Shown in pieces: positions 9,581 to 18,342 of a DNA stretch of 64,000 bases. Position 1 is the first letter of the stretch, and each line of letters starts with the position of its first letter. The notes under the pieces were generated by a model that saw nothing but the letters and a program-made list of their open reading frames with translations, did not search any database and had not been told where the DNA came from. Source of the DNA: Ahaetulla prasina (Eukaryota; Chordata; Lepidosauria; Squamata; Colubridae); contig NC_080543.1 of the NCBI RefSeq assembly GCF_028640845.1, forward strand, positions 91,687,825 to 91,751,824, given 5' to 3'. Position numbers and translations under genes: made by a program.

Positions 9581-10013
9581 TCACTCTTTTGATTTCCCCC
9601 TCAATCTTTTCCCATTTCCTCCTCTTTTCTTCTTTTTTGAGAGATACTTCCCCCTATCCAATTTTATTCTATCACTATCAATCCCAAAGTAATCATCTAT
9701 ATTTTTTATTCTTTTAGTTTCCCCCCTCAATCTTTTCCCATTTCCTTCTCCTTTCTTCTTTTTTGAAAGATATTCCCCTCTATCTATTTTTAATCTGTCA
9801 CTGTCAATCCCAGTGTAATCATCTATGTTTTTATCTTCAATTATTTCTTCAACATTGTATTCTTGTTCCTCTTGCTTCTTACTCATATTTTCCTTTTCCT
9901 TTTCTTTTTTACGTTTTAACCAGTCCTCCGCTTCTTTATTACCCTTAAACGATTCTCACACCATTTGAAGCATCTCCCTTAATTCCTCATACTCATGTTC
10001 CCAACTCTCCATG
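9581..10013 (-). pseudogene. ORF1-like charged protein remnant with internal duplication
   Basis: A possible start encodes MESWEHEYEELREMLQMV near 10011, with an in-frame stop soon after. The frame reopens at 9886 (MSKKQEEQEYNVEEIIEDKN) and runs to 9581. Two copies of a unit of about 40 residues follow each other. Both contain KNIDDY-GIDSDR, an LSKKKK block and GNGKRLRG, so the coding region carries a tandem duplication. High Lys/Glu content fits an RNA-binding ORF1 type, but no known ORF1 domain is certain. Confidence 0.45.
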
Positions 10014-10599
10014 TTATCAATTTAAAGAGAAATTATTTTTAAATGTATTATTTTAGCTTATATATAGTTCAAATTCAAGTCCATATAATGTTTCTTTTTT
10101 CTTTTTTCTTTCCAAATAATGTCCAGTTCAAATGTTTATTTAAGCCGTCCAATCTGAATCTTTGTTCTTTCACTCCTTTTTGAAATCATGCTCCAGCTGT
10201 TTAAACAAAAATGGTAGTCTATGAAATGCAGTGCTTTCTTTCCACCAGCAGATGTCTCTCTACAATTCACAAAACCCCCAGCAACTAAATGTCAGTTGTT
10301 AATCCACAAAGATAATTACTTCCTCTTCCTCAATTAAGTCCTTTTGTTAGTAAAAACGCTTTTCCTAAATTTTCTTTTTCTTTTATTATTTTTAATTTCT
10401 CCCAAGTCCAATTTTAAATCCAGATGGAAAGTTTTCCTTTTAGGGCTTTGATCTTAAAGTTCCTCTTTACTTTTTTTACTTCACTTTAAATTCCCACCTG
10501 CCAATTAGCCGCTAATTTTGAGTTAGGACATCTTTTAAGCTTTAAAATGTTTCCTTCTTACCTGTGAGTTGGCCAATCACTCACCCAGTAACAATACTC

Positions 10600-10874
10600 A
10601 GTTCAATCACCGTTCCTGCTCAAGTCTTTGTGTGGCTGCCCCAGCTTTTGACAGCTCCTAATGGCTGTCTTCCCACGCCACTGGTTGGAGGCTAATGCCA
10701 GCACTCCAGGGAACTTGCAATTTCCCTGTTCGCACCAGCCTGCACCTCCATTCTTCACTATCTCTACGGAACAGCTATGATCCACTATGGATCTCCTATT
10801 CAGCTGGGATATCGGTGTTTTCCCAGAGCCCCGGAATCCACGCTGTACCACTGTGTCGCTGTTCACACACCCCT
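10600..10874 (-). promoter_or_regulatory. Probable 5' UTR of the L1-like element
   Basis: This GC-richer end begins AGGGGTGTGTGAACAGCGAC on the minus strand directly at the target duplication. That suggests the insertion is not 5'-truncated. Its promoter role is inferred from position only. Confidence 0.45.
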
Positions 10875-10888
10875 CTGATTAATTGTTC

Positions 10889-11340
10889 TAACTGTCAGGA
10901 AATTTCTCATTAGTACTAGGTTGTGTGTCTCCTTGATTAGTTTCCACCCATTGCTTCTTGTACTGCCCTCAGGTGCTTTGGAGAATAGCTTGACTCCCTC
11001 TTCTTTGTGGCAGCCCCTGAGTTATTGGAACACTGCTATCATGTCACCCCAGTTCTTCTTTTCATTAAACTAGAAATACCCAATTCCAGCAACTGGTCTT
11101 TATATGTTTTGGCCTCCAGTCCTCTAATCATCTTTGTAGCTCTTCTCTGCATTCTTTCTAGTCTCCACATCTTTTTTACATCGCAGTAACCAAAACTGAA
11201 TGAAGTATTCCAAGTGTGGCCGTACCAAGGCACTATAAAGTGGCATTAACACTTCATGTAATCTTGATTCTATTCCTCTGTTTATGCAGCCTAAAACTGT
11301 GTTGGCTTCTCTGGCAGCTGCAGCACACTGCTAGCTCATA
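10889..11340 (-). mobile_element. CR1 LINE, RT C-terminal part (right half of the split copy)
   Basis: The minus strand encodes MQRRATKMIRGLEAKTYKDQ and LLELGISSLMKRRTGVT, the typical CR1 C-terminal region. Downstream is the GTGGAACAACT-type 3' region, which rejoins the left half at 7964-8139. Frame breaks show it is dead. Confidence 0.88.
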
Positions 11341-13064
11341 CTTTGCCTTTGTCTCCCTTTACCTTGTAGTAAAGGTAAAGAAATTACCATTGTCTCCCAT
11401 TACTACAAGGTAGTAGAAGATTGTAGTAACTATGTCTTCTGAGGTTAAAGAAGCTTTCCTTTCCTTTACTTCTTTAGTTATTAGAGTTTGTTGCATAATC
11501 AGCCAAATGTTTAGACTTGGCATTTTTATCCACCTATCAAGTCCTTCCCAAGGATCTAGAATAGGCAGATGTTATTTATTTTCATTTATTTATTGTTTAA
11601 TAGTGTTAAAGGTATAGTTGCAGGATGTAAGCTGTCCAAATAAAGCTGCCTTTTGCAATTGGCTGGTGATAATTTTGTCAATGCTGATGATGTTCATATT
11701 ATTCTTATTAGGTATCCACCTCCAGTGGCTTCTAAATAACTGAAGCTTGTTTGGATACAACAGATGGTATATGGAAGAGATGTTTTGCAATTGTCTATTA
11801 AGTTTTTCATAGCCTACAATAAAAGCCTTATAAATATAGATTTATATTTATAAACCCTTATGCTAAAAAAAAAGGAGGAAACAGCATCTTCACTCTTAAA
11901 ATCTTTGAGTTGGTGGCCTTTTATTTTGTGATCCAGTGAGATATTTCTGCTACATTTCTATGACTGAAATGCCTGGAGAAAAAAAGGAAATGTTAAGTAT
12001 CTGATTAGTTTTAATGATGTATTCCATTAAAGTTTCAATGAGGCTCTCTGAAGCAAAGCGAAAACAGCATAGATCTTTATGCTGATCATTACATGAAAAG
12101 CTAATACTCAAGCTATGTTTTTAAGTCAGTAGAACTAAACTAGTCCTTCAATAAATGCAAATCTTTGGTTAGATTTTTTTGTGTGTTGTGTTAAAAAAAT
12201 CATTACAAAAACAATAAGATTTATGACAAATGTTCCATGTTCTTTAACAAAAGTAGAATGCTTCAACAGGAAACCATCTAAAGACACTATCTTTGTTCCT
12301 TCTTTTGGTGCTCAAGCTAAATGAGCAATCAAAAAAATCTTTTCTTTTCCCTGTAAGAAGAAAATGTTATTATGTCTTTTAAAGGGATTTTTAAAAGAAG
12401 AAAAATGAATATGCTAAAAACTAAATCCCTGGAAGTCACTTCAGTATTCAGTTCTATTACACAAGTTGAGCCTATATTTCTGGCAGACAAGAAGCATTTA
12501 CTATATTGCAGAGATTGAGAAATCTGTTTTAAAAAATGCATATCCACTTTTAATCAAATACTTACATGTAAAAAGGGGAGGGGGCAGAGAGAGGACAGGA
12601 TATACTGAAACTATCAGCTTACACTGCAGAATCTTCCCAGCTCTGCCTTGGCTCTCTCAAGACCTCCCCCACTCTCTGAGGCACCCCTTGCACAGCTTCC
12701 CATCCCAATGGATCCCACAGCCATAGGACCTGAAGCTGCTTCCCACCACATCATCGAGCCTCCTCCTCTAATCACACTTTGCTCAAATTTCCTTTTCCAA
12801 ACATTGAATTTCCCAAGGAGAAGCATCTGACATGCTATGGAGTCATCCTAAACAGAAGCCATGTGATACCATCTTGGAAGCGGGCACCATTTTGAGAGTG
12901 GCTGCACTTCATCAGCTGCTTCTCCTTCGGGAAGGTGATTTTTGGAAAAGGTAATGTGACTGAGAAAAGAAGGAGAAAAGGAGGCCTAGGGATATGAAAC
13001 CCAGCAGGGGGCAGGAGGAAGCAGATCCAAGGCCTATGTGGATCAGACTAGGTGGGAAGTAAAC
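11341..13064. other. Non-coding stretch, no gene recognised
   Basis: A small hairpin pairs TACCTTGTAGTA near 11366 with TACTACAAGGTA near 11401. The rest is AT-rich up to about 12580. From 12580 to 13064 it is GC-richer, and I could not assign it to a family. Confidence 0.45.
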
Positions 13065-13069
13065 CAAGG
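13065..13069. repeat. Gypsy target-site duplication CAAGG, left
   Basis: CAAGG precedes the left LTR and is repeated at 17628-17632 directly after the right LTR. A 5-bp duplication fits Ty3/Gypsy integration. Confidence 0.9.
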
Positions 13070-13258
13070 TGTTATGTTCGGGAAGTAACGAGGCTGGAGA
13101 CCAGGGTAGTGACAACAGCTCTTTAATATAGGGTGAACCCAGCAACGGCTGGGGCAAAAACCTCTCCTTTTATACAGTTCTGCTGGAGGCTTCGTCCAAT
13201 CAGCAACGTGCTGATTTCCCGCTCAAATATTTAAAGGCACAACCGTTAATACATAACA
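13070..13258 (-). repeat. 3' LTR of Gypsy element
   Basis: The ends are TGTTATG and CATAACA. It contains the same TATAAAAGG box as the other LTR (CCTTTTATA at 13166-13174 on the plus strand). Confidence 0.95.
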
Positions 13259-13271
13259 CTCCTCCCCTCCC
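13259..13271 (-). promoter_or_regulatory. Polypurine tract
   Basis: GGGAGGGGAGGAG on the minus strand abuts the 3' LTR. This is the expected plus-strand DNA primer for an LTR retrotransposon. Confidence 0.85.
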
Positions 13272-13309
13272 AGAAAACACTTGGTCTTATTTACATATTT
13301 ATTCACATG

Positions 13310-14730
13310 TTATTTTTCGACGTAGTCACGCAAATAACCTGGGCGTCTCCTAGTTCTTTCTGACCTGCGCGGTTCAGTTCTGGGTGGTGTTTTGAGCTGG
13401 TCGGAGGGGCTGTTTTCTCCTCCCAGCTCTTTCTCTAGGCCATCGGGCTCTGGATTATTGGCCGACTCTTTTTCTTGGCCATCCGGCCTTGGATTAATTT
13501 TGGAATTTTCCTTGCTGTTTCCCTCGGGGACCTGATGGCGCCGCTGGAACTCTGGGACCTCAGCTAAGTCTTGCGCCTCCCCCGGGTCATTGTCAGCTGT
13601 GGATTCAAAGTGGTATTGGTCATTACCTGTCTCTGTTGGTTTGGTTTGGTCAGTTAGTCGTTTCCTTAACTGATCTATGTGGCGCCGCCACATTCGGTTG
13701 TCTGGTAGCTCTACCACGTACGATTTTGGCCCTGTTACTTTTGTTACTTGTCCGGCGACCCAACTCGGGCCGTCCCCATAGTTTCGGCCCACACCGGTCG
13801 CCTATGCTCATTTCCCTTGTTTTTCTAGCTCCCCTTGTAACCCTCGGGTGTGTAATGGGGTTCAAACGGTCAAGTGGGCACCGGAGTTTCGTCCCATTAG
13901 CAATTCAGCTGGGCTTTTCCCGTGGCTGTGCTTGGGGTTCTGTGCTGGACGGCTAGGAAAAGTCTATTTTTGTTTGCCAGTCACCTGGCTTGAGCCTGGA
14001 CAATGCCTCCTTAGCGCTCCGGACGGAACGCTCTGCAAGGCCATTCGGCGCAGGGTGGAAAGGTGCAGAGAGGGCATGTCGGATGCCTTCCTCTGCCAGG
14101 TACTCTTCAAACTGGGCTGCCGTGAATTGGGGCCCATTGTCGGACACCAGAGTGTCCGGCAACCCGTGAGTTGCGAATAGGTGGCGCAGGGTTGCGATTA
14201 CTGCTTCGGCTGTGGTGGACTTCATAAGTATGATCTCTAACCATTTGGAAAATCGTCCACCACCACTAGGAACGTTTGGCCGTGAAAGGGGCCAGCAAAG
14301 TCAATGTGGATTCTTGACCAAGGCCCTTGGGGCTTTTCCCATTCTCTGACTGGGGCTGTTGGGGTAGCGGTCTGGACTCTTGGCAAGCTTGGCATTTCCC
14401 TACCCTCTCAGCAATCTCTGCGTCCATGAGTGGCCACCATACATAGCTTCTAGCTAACCCCTTCATCCTTACGATGCCTGGGTGACCCTCGTGGAGGAGG
14501 TCCAATACCTTGCCCCTTAACTTAACAGGAATTATTACACGATCACCCCATAACAGGCACCCCCCTTGAGCCGAGAGCTCATCACGTTTCTTAACAAATT
14601 CTTTGGACCGTTCGCCCGGCGCAGCGGGCCACCCTCTCTGTACCCAACCGAGTACAGTCCTTAACACAATGTCGGTATGATGCCCGAGCCACTTCCTTTG
14701 ATGTGACTGGGCCAGAGTCCAACGAGTCAA
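13310..14730 (-). pseudogene. Gypsy integrase, frameshifted
   Basis: The segment at 14266-14730 has the zinc-binding region, with LLHEGHPG and later CQACQ, and the VWWP block. The segment at 13953-14225 has the catalytic core: VSDNGPQFTA with its aspartate, then FHPAPNGLAERSVRS with the glutamate. The segment at 13310-13792 holds a C-terminal GPKSYVVELPD block like the GPY/F module, followed by a hydrophilic tail rich in Pro, Glu and Arg. The three pieces are in different frames. The protein would insert the DNA copy into chromosomes. Catalytic residues visible in each piece are retained despite the shifts. Confidence 0.88.
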
Positions 14731-15294
14731 TAAGGAGGATGGGTGTCCCCGGAGTGGGGTCTTCGGTCGCCCCTGGCAGTGGGCATCGGCTCAATGCGTC
14801 TGCATGCCCCACTTCTTTCCCCGGTCGATGCTGCAGCTTGTATGAGTAAGCGGCTAAAAATATAGTCCATCGAGTCAAACGTGGCGAAAGTGCCACAGGC
14901 GTTGGCCGGTCGCCAGCCAGTAATCCCAGTAACGGTCTGTGGTCAGTCACGATTTCAAAATTCCGCCCAAAGACATACTCATGGAATTTTTTGACCCCTG
15001 ATACAATGGCTAATGCTTCTTTGTCTAATTGGCTGTAGTTCCTCTCTGGGGAGGACATCGTTCTAGAGTAGAACGCTATAGGGGCTTCTGTGCCGTTTGG
15101 AAGTCTATGGCTGAGTACAGCCCCACCCCATAAGGGGACGCATCGCAAACCAGCACTAGGGGTAGTGAGTCGTGATATTGGATGAGCAGGCTATCACTTG
15201 AGAGCAGGTTCTTTACTGCTTCAAAAGCCCTATCTTCTGACTTTCCCCAAGACCAAACAGTATTTTTCCCTAAGAGCCTATGCAGCGGTTCCAT
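14731..15294 (-). pseudogene. Gypsy RNase H domain, frameshifted
   Basis: The piece at 15076-15294 has VLVCDASPYGVG with an RNase H-type aspartate. The piece from 15148 down has IAFYSRTMSSPERNYSQLDK, the glutamate-containing KEALAIV block, VTDHRPLLGLL and HADALSRCPLP. These are the standard RNase H and connection motifs of Ty3/Gypsy Pol. The domain degrades RNA in the RNA-DNA hybrid. One frame change separates the two pieces. Confidence 0.88.
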
Positions 15295-15960
15295 AGCAGT
15301 TGCTTTGTTCTTTAAAAGACCGCGTAAAATTAACCAATCCCAGGAATGCCTGCAGCTCTGCTTTGTTTTTGGGCGCTGGAGCCTTCCTAATTGCCTTAAC
15401 TTTGCTCTCAGTAGGGTGAATTCCTTTCTTGTCTATCCGTAGCCCAAGAAATCGACCGATTCGACCCCTATCTGACATTTATTTGTCTTGACTTTTAATC
15501 CGGCTGTCCGGAAAATGCTCAAGACCTTTCTTAACCGCTCCCCCAATTCCTCCATGTTTTCCCCTGAAATTAGGACATCATCGAAGTAGGGAACTACCCC
15601 TGGGAGCCCTTGCAGTAGTCGTTCCATCAGGTTTTGGAACAGCCCTGGTGCCACACTAACCCCAAATTGCAATCGGTGCACTTGAATGCCCCTGTGCGTA
15701 CAATCGTTTGGGCTTCGCAGCGGGCGTCTACTGGCAGTTGTTGGTAGGCTTGGGCCAAGTCTAACTTTGCAAAGACTTGCCCTTGCCCCAAGAGTGCAAT
15801 AAGTGTTGCACCACGGAACCGGTAAGCGCTTTTCTGTAAGGCTTTGTTAAGCGTCGCCTTGTAGTCAGCGCAAATTCTAATTGACCCGTCCGATTTGATG
15901 GGGTGACGATTGGCGTCTCCCACTTTGCGTGATCGACTGGCACCAAAACCCCTGATTTAT
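15278..15960 (-). pseudogene. Gypsy reverse transcriptase, frameshifted
   Basis: In order on the minus strand there is an IRICADYKATLNKAL block, then FAKLDLAQAYQQLPV (motif A aspartate), FGVSVAPGLFQNLME, the catalytic YFDDVLISG near 15588-15562, and FLGLRIDKKGIHP. The pieces lie in different frames (15627-15923, 15433-15681, 15278-15478), so at least two single-base-scale shifts break it. All catalytic aspartates are present. It would copy element RNA into DNA in the virus-like particle. Confidence 0.9.
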
Positions 15961-16500
15961 GAGCTTGTCCAGCTCCTTATCAATTTTGGTTTTAGGGCAA
16001 AGGACTCTCCTCGCCTTAAGCCTAATGGGGCTACCTGGGGTCTAAGTTGAAGGAAATAGGGGTCCCTTGTACTTGCCCAGGCAGTCCTTGAAGACATCTT
16101 GAACTCGTTAAAGAGAATGTCTTTCAAATTGCAGTCACTTCTGTAGATGCCAGTCACTCCCATGCCCAGGGCACGAAACCAGTCTAGTCCCAACAGACTG
16201 GGCAGAGTTCCTTCGACGATCGTGATGGGCAGGGTCTTTTGTGAGGGCCGACTCGACTCGGACGGAGGTGGTCCCTCGAACAGGGATGCGATTCCCTGGT
16301 AGTCGTGGCACTGTAGCCGCTGTGCTTGCAGATGGCGCGCGACGGACGGCAGCGACTTCGCCAAAGTGTCCCAGGACATGATGGTGATCGCTGATCCCGT
16401 GTCTACTTCAAGCCTGCACCGCATCTCTATTTTTGGCTTTGTGAAGATCTTCTTTCCACTTTGGTTGAGGCGGCCTATGACCAGTTGTTTGGTTAGACTG
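15957..16500 (-). pseudogene. Gypsy aspartic protease region
   Basis: The motif LEVDTGSAITIMSWDTL places the catalytic Asp-Thr-Gly at about 16403-16395. A later LLGLDWFRALG block is typical of the C-terminal half of retrotransposon proteases. It lies in one open frame with the upstream linker. It would cleave the Gag-Pol polyprotein. Confidence 0.85.
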
Positions 16501-16586
16501 CGCTTTTTGTTTGAGCCAATCGCGGGTCGCCTTTGCCGATTCCGCCTGATTGGCCGATTTGAATTTTCGGCGGAAGGTTGGGCCGC

Positions 16587-17342
16587 CTGCAAACCTGAGC
16601 TAAGTGCCCTTTCTTCCCACACCGCCGCATGTTGCGTCTTTAAACCTGCAGCGTTGGCGCTGATGCTGCCCTCCGCAGCTTCCGCACTCGCCACGGTCCT
16701 CAGTGTCGCGTTTCTCGGTCCGGCAGACCCCTTCCTCATCCTCGCCTCACCTTCGGATTCGGACTGAATCTCCTCCTGGTGTACTGGCGTTGGCTTTGCG
16801 CCGCCTTTGGATTGAAGAGGCTTTGCAGAGTCTCTGCTGCTTTAGTAGACATTTCGTGTGCTCTGGCCTCGTCCAGAGCGGTGGCTAGTGTCAGGTTGCT
16901 CCTGGCTAGCAGTCGCCGCCAGAGGCGGATGTCCTTGACCCCTCGGATGAGTTGCTCGAGTAGCACTCGTCTAAGTCTCGGTATCCGCAGTCCTTGGACG
17001 CTCTTCTTAAAGCGCCATGTAGTCACCGATGGACTCGCCTCCATCTGTCTACGCTTCTCCGAATTCAAACCGCTGCACGTATTTGGACGGCGTCGGTGCG
17101 AAATGGTTCTTCAGCAAAGTCTGCAGAGTCGGCCACGATACCGATTGTATCGGCGTTGGCTCTGCCAGGGCTTCCGCAATCTCGATTACCTCCGGCCCGC
17201 AATGGCTTAGGAAGTAAGCCCGCTTGCGGTTATCAGGGATCCCCTGTAATTCGTTGGCTTCTAGAAAGCTTTCGAAACGGGTCATATATGTTCCCCATTT
17301 CTCCTTGCCCGGGTTGTACGGTGCGGGTGGCGTGTTTGCCAT
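16587..17342 (-). pseudogene. Gypsy gag, frameshifted
   Basis: The start codon at 17342 opens MANTPPAPYNPGKEKWGTYM, followed by a capsid-like helical region (YFLSHCGPEVIEIAEAL, LLKNHFAP). The frame changes near 17050, where VLLEQLIRGVKDIRLWRRLL continues the capsid C-terminal part, and again near 16738. A zinc knuckle of CX2CX4HX4C form, CRRCGKKGHLAQVC, lies at about 16628-16587, with a second cysteine cluster just upstream in another frame. The start is chosen because it is the first ATG after the primer site. Gag would package the RNA. Confidence 0.85.
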
Positions 17343-17419
17343 TTCCGCGTTTCTGCCCAGAGTTGCTGGGTTCGGGACTAGCGTGCTTCAGCTCGGTTCT
17401 GGTTCTCCTTAGCCTCGAG

Positions 17420-17437
17420 ATCCCATCCTCGTCGCCA
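17420..17437 (-). promoter_or_regulatory. Primer-binding site, tRNA-Ser(GCT) type
   Basis: One base inside the 5' LTR the minus strand reads TGGCGACGAGGATGGGAT. This is complementary to the 3' end of vertebrate tRNA-Ser(GCT), ending CATCCTCGTCG plus CCA. The tRNA sequence is from memory. Confidence 0.8.
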
Positions 17438-17438
17438 A

Positions 17439-17627
17439 TGTTATGTTCGGGAAGTAACGAGGCTGGAGACCAGGGTAGTGACAACAGCTCTTTAATATAG
17501 GGTGAACCCAGCAACGGCTGGGGCAAAAACCTCTCCTTTTATACAGTTCTGCTGGAGGCTTCGTCCAATCAGCAACGTGCTGATTTCCCGCTCAAATATT
17601 TAAAGGCACAACCGTTAATACATAACA
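17439..17627 (-). repeat. 5' LTR of Gypsy element with promoter
   Basis: It is identical to the 3' LTR. On the minus strand it carries TATAAAAGG (plus coordinates 17535-17543) and, downstream, ATTAAA as a likely polyadenylation signal. The outer 5 bases CAAGG (17628-17632) repeat those at 13065-13069. Confidence 0.93.
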
Positions 17628-17689
17628 CAAGGGACCTAACGCAACAGGATGCAGGGAAGATAAGTGGATAGGGGCAGCTGCAGAATCCC

Positions 17690-17890
17690 TGAAGTCAGAC
17701 ATAAGGGCAGGCAGATTATTCCATTCAGTTTTCTTGGAAGTGGTTTGCCCTTGCCTCCTTCCTAGGGCTGAAGAAGACGGGCTCATCCAAAGTCATCCAA
17801 CAAGCTCCATGCCTAAAGTGGAACTGGAATTCTCAAGGTCTCACAGTTTCTAGCCTGGTGTCTTAACCACTACAATAAACTGGCTCTATC
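17690..17890 (-). mobile_element. tRNA-headed squamate SINE, minus
   Basis: The text GGAAGTGGTTTGCCCTTGCC and CCATGCCTAAAGTGGAACTG is the reverse of the SINE at 28462-28860. It ends in GTCTTAACCACTACAATAAA, the reversed A-box head. Confidence 0.65.
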
Positions 17891-17934
17891 TTGGGGGATA
17901 TTATAAAACTAAAATAATGGTCAAACTAATTAGT

Positions 17935-17952
17935 GAATATATATATATATAT
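17935..17952. repeat. Short (TA)n at the left end of foldback copy A
   Basis: A short TA run directly precedes GTAGGTCTTTGGTTATTCGG. Confidence 0.8.
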
Positions 17953-18006
17953 GTAGGTCTTTGGTTATTCGGATTTTCTCCCGCATAAAATTGGAAGTGT
18001 CTTGGT

Positions 18007-18040
18007 GACGTTTCGACGAAGTCTCATTTGTCATCTTCAG
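18007..18040 (-). other. Hammerhead-like core, copy A left arm
   Basis: On the minus strand the order is CTGAAGA, a stem-loop with GACAAA opposite TTCGTC (one mismatch), then GAAACGTC. Ribozyme activity is inferred from resemblance only. Confidence 0.45.
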
Positions 18041-18298
18041 GCTTCAGTTTCGTGCTTCTGGGAGCAATGTATGATTGCAGCTGCTTCTTCCTTTTTAACT
18101 GCTAGTGGGGGTTTGAACTGATTGGGTGGGAGCTTGGCCAAACAGGACACACCCCCATCCAATCAGAGCACAACCCCCCCCCCCCATCCAATCACAGCAC
18201 AGCCAAGCTCCCACCCAATCAGTTCAAACCCCCACTGGCAGTTAAAAAGGAAGAAACAGCTGCAATCACAATTGCTCCCAGAAGCACGAAGCTGAAGC

Positions 18299-18332
18299 CT
18301 GAAGATGACGAATGAGACTTTGTCGAAACGTC
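18299..18332 (+). other. Hammerhead-like core, copy A right arm
   Basis: On the plus strand CTGAAGA is followed by GACGAA paired with TTTGTC (one G-U pair), then GAAACGTC. An unpaired T sits between the CTGAAGA box and the stem. Confidence 0.45.
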
Positions 18333-18342
18333 GCCAAGACAA

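Larger units (their letters stand above)
8140..10874 (-). mobile_element. L1-like non-autonomous retrotransposon, 2.7 kb
   Basis: The element reads on the minus strand. Its 3' end is a short A-run (T-run at 8141-8148) preceded by AATAAAAATT. Its 5' part (about 10030-10874) is GC-richer, like an L1 5' UTR. A lysine- and glutamate-rich coding remnant follows. There is no reverse-transcriptase or endonuclease sequence anywhere in it. A 14-bp target duplication and short poly-A fit L1-type target-primed insertion. The body is strikingly purine-rich on the sense strand. It may be a half-L1 that keeps UTRs and part of ORF1 and relies on an L1 elsewhere. The class call is an inference from structure. 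Confidence 0.65.
13070..17627 (-). mobile_element. Complete Ty3/Gypsy LTR retrotransposon, 4.56 kb
   Basis: Two 189-bp LTRs (13070-13258 and 17439-17627) are identical base for base as I read them, begin TG and end CA. They are flanked by CAAGG duplications. In minus-strand order the element has 5' LTR, primer site, gag, protease, RT, RNase H, integrase, polypurine tract and 3' LTR. This is the Ty3/Gypsy order, with integrase last. Identical LTRs imply recent insertion. The coding region nevertheless changes frame about nine times with few in-frame stops. That pattern suggests small indels, either real or left by sequencing. Confidence 0.95.
17953..18342. mobile_element. Foldback element, family 1, copy A (longest copy)
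   Basis: The two arms (about 17990-18135 and 18208-18342) are reverse complements over GTTTGAACTGATTGGGTGGG, CTTTTTAACTGC and GCTTCGTGCTTCTGGGAGCA-type text. The centre holds repeated CCATCCAATCA and a C-run. No protein is encoded. The same family occurs at 45826-46094 and 52421-52653. Each arm holds a 34-nt hammerhead-like block. The left end is full and the right end is cut near 18342. It may be a Penelope-like terminal-repeat derivative or a retrozyme-like element, and the class is uncertain. Confidence 0.7.
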
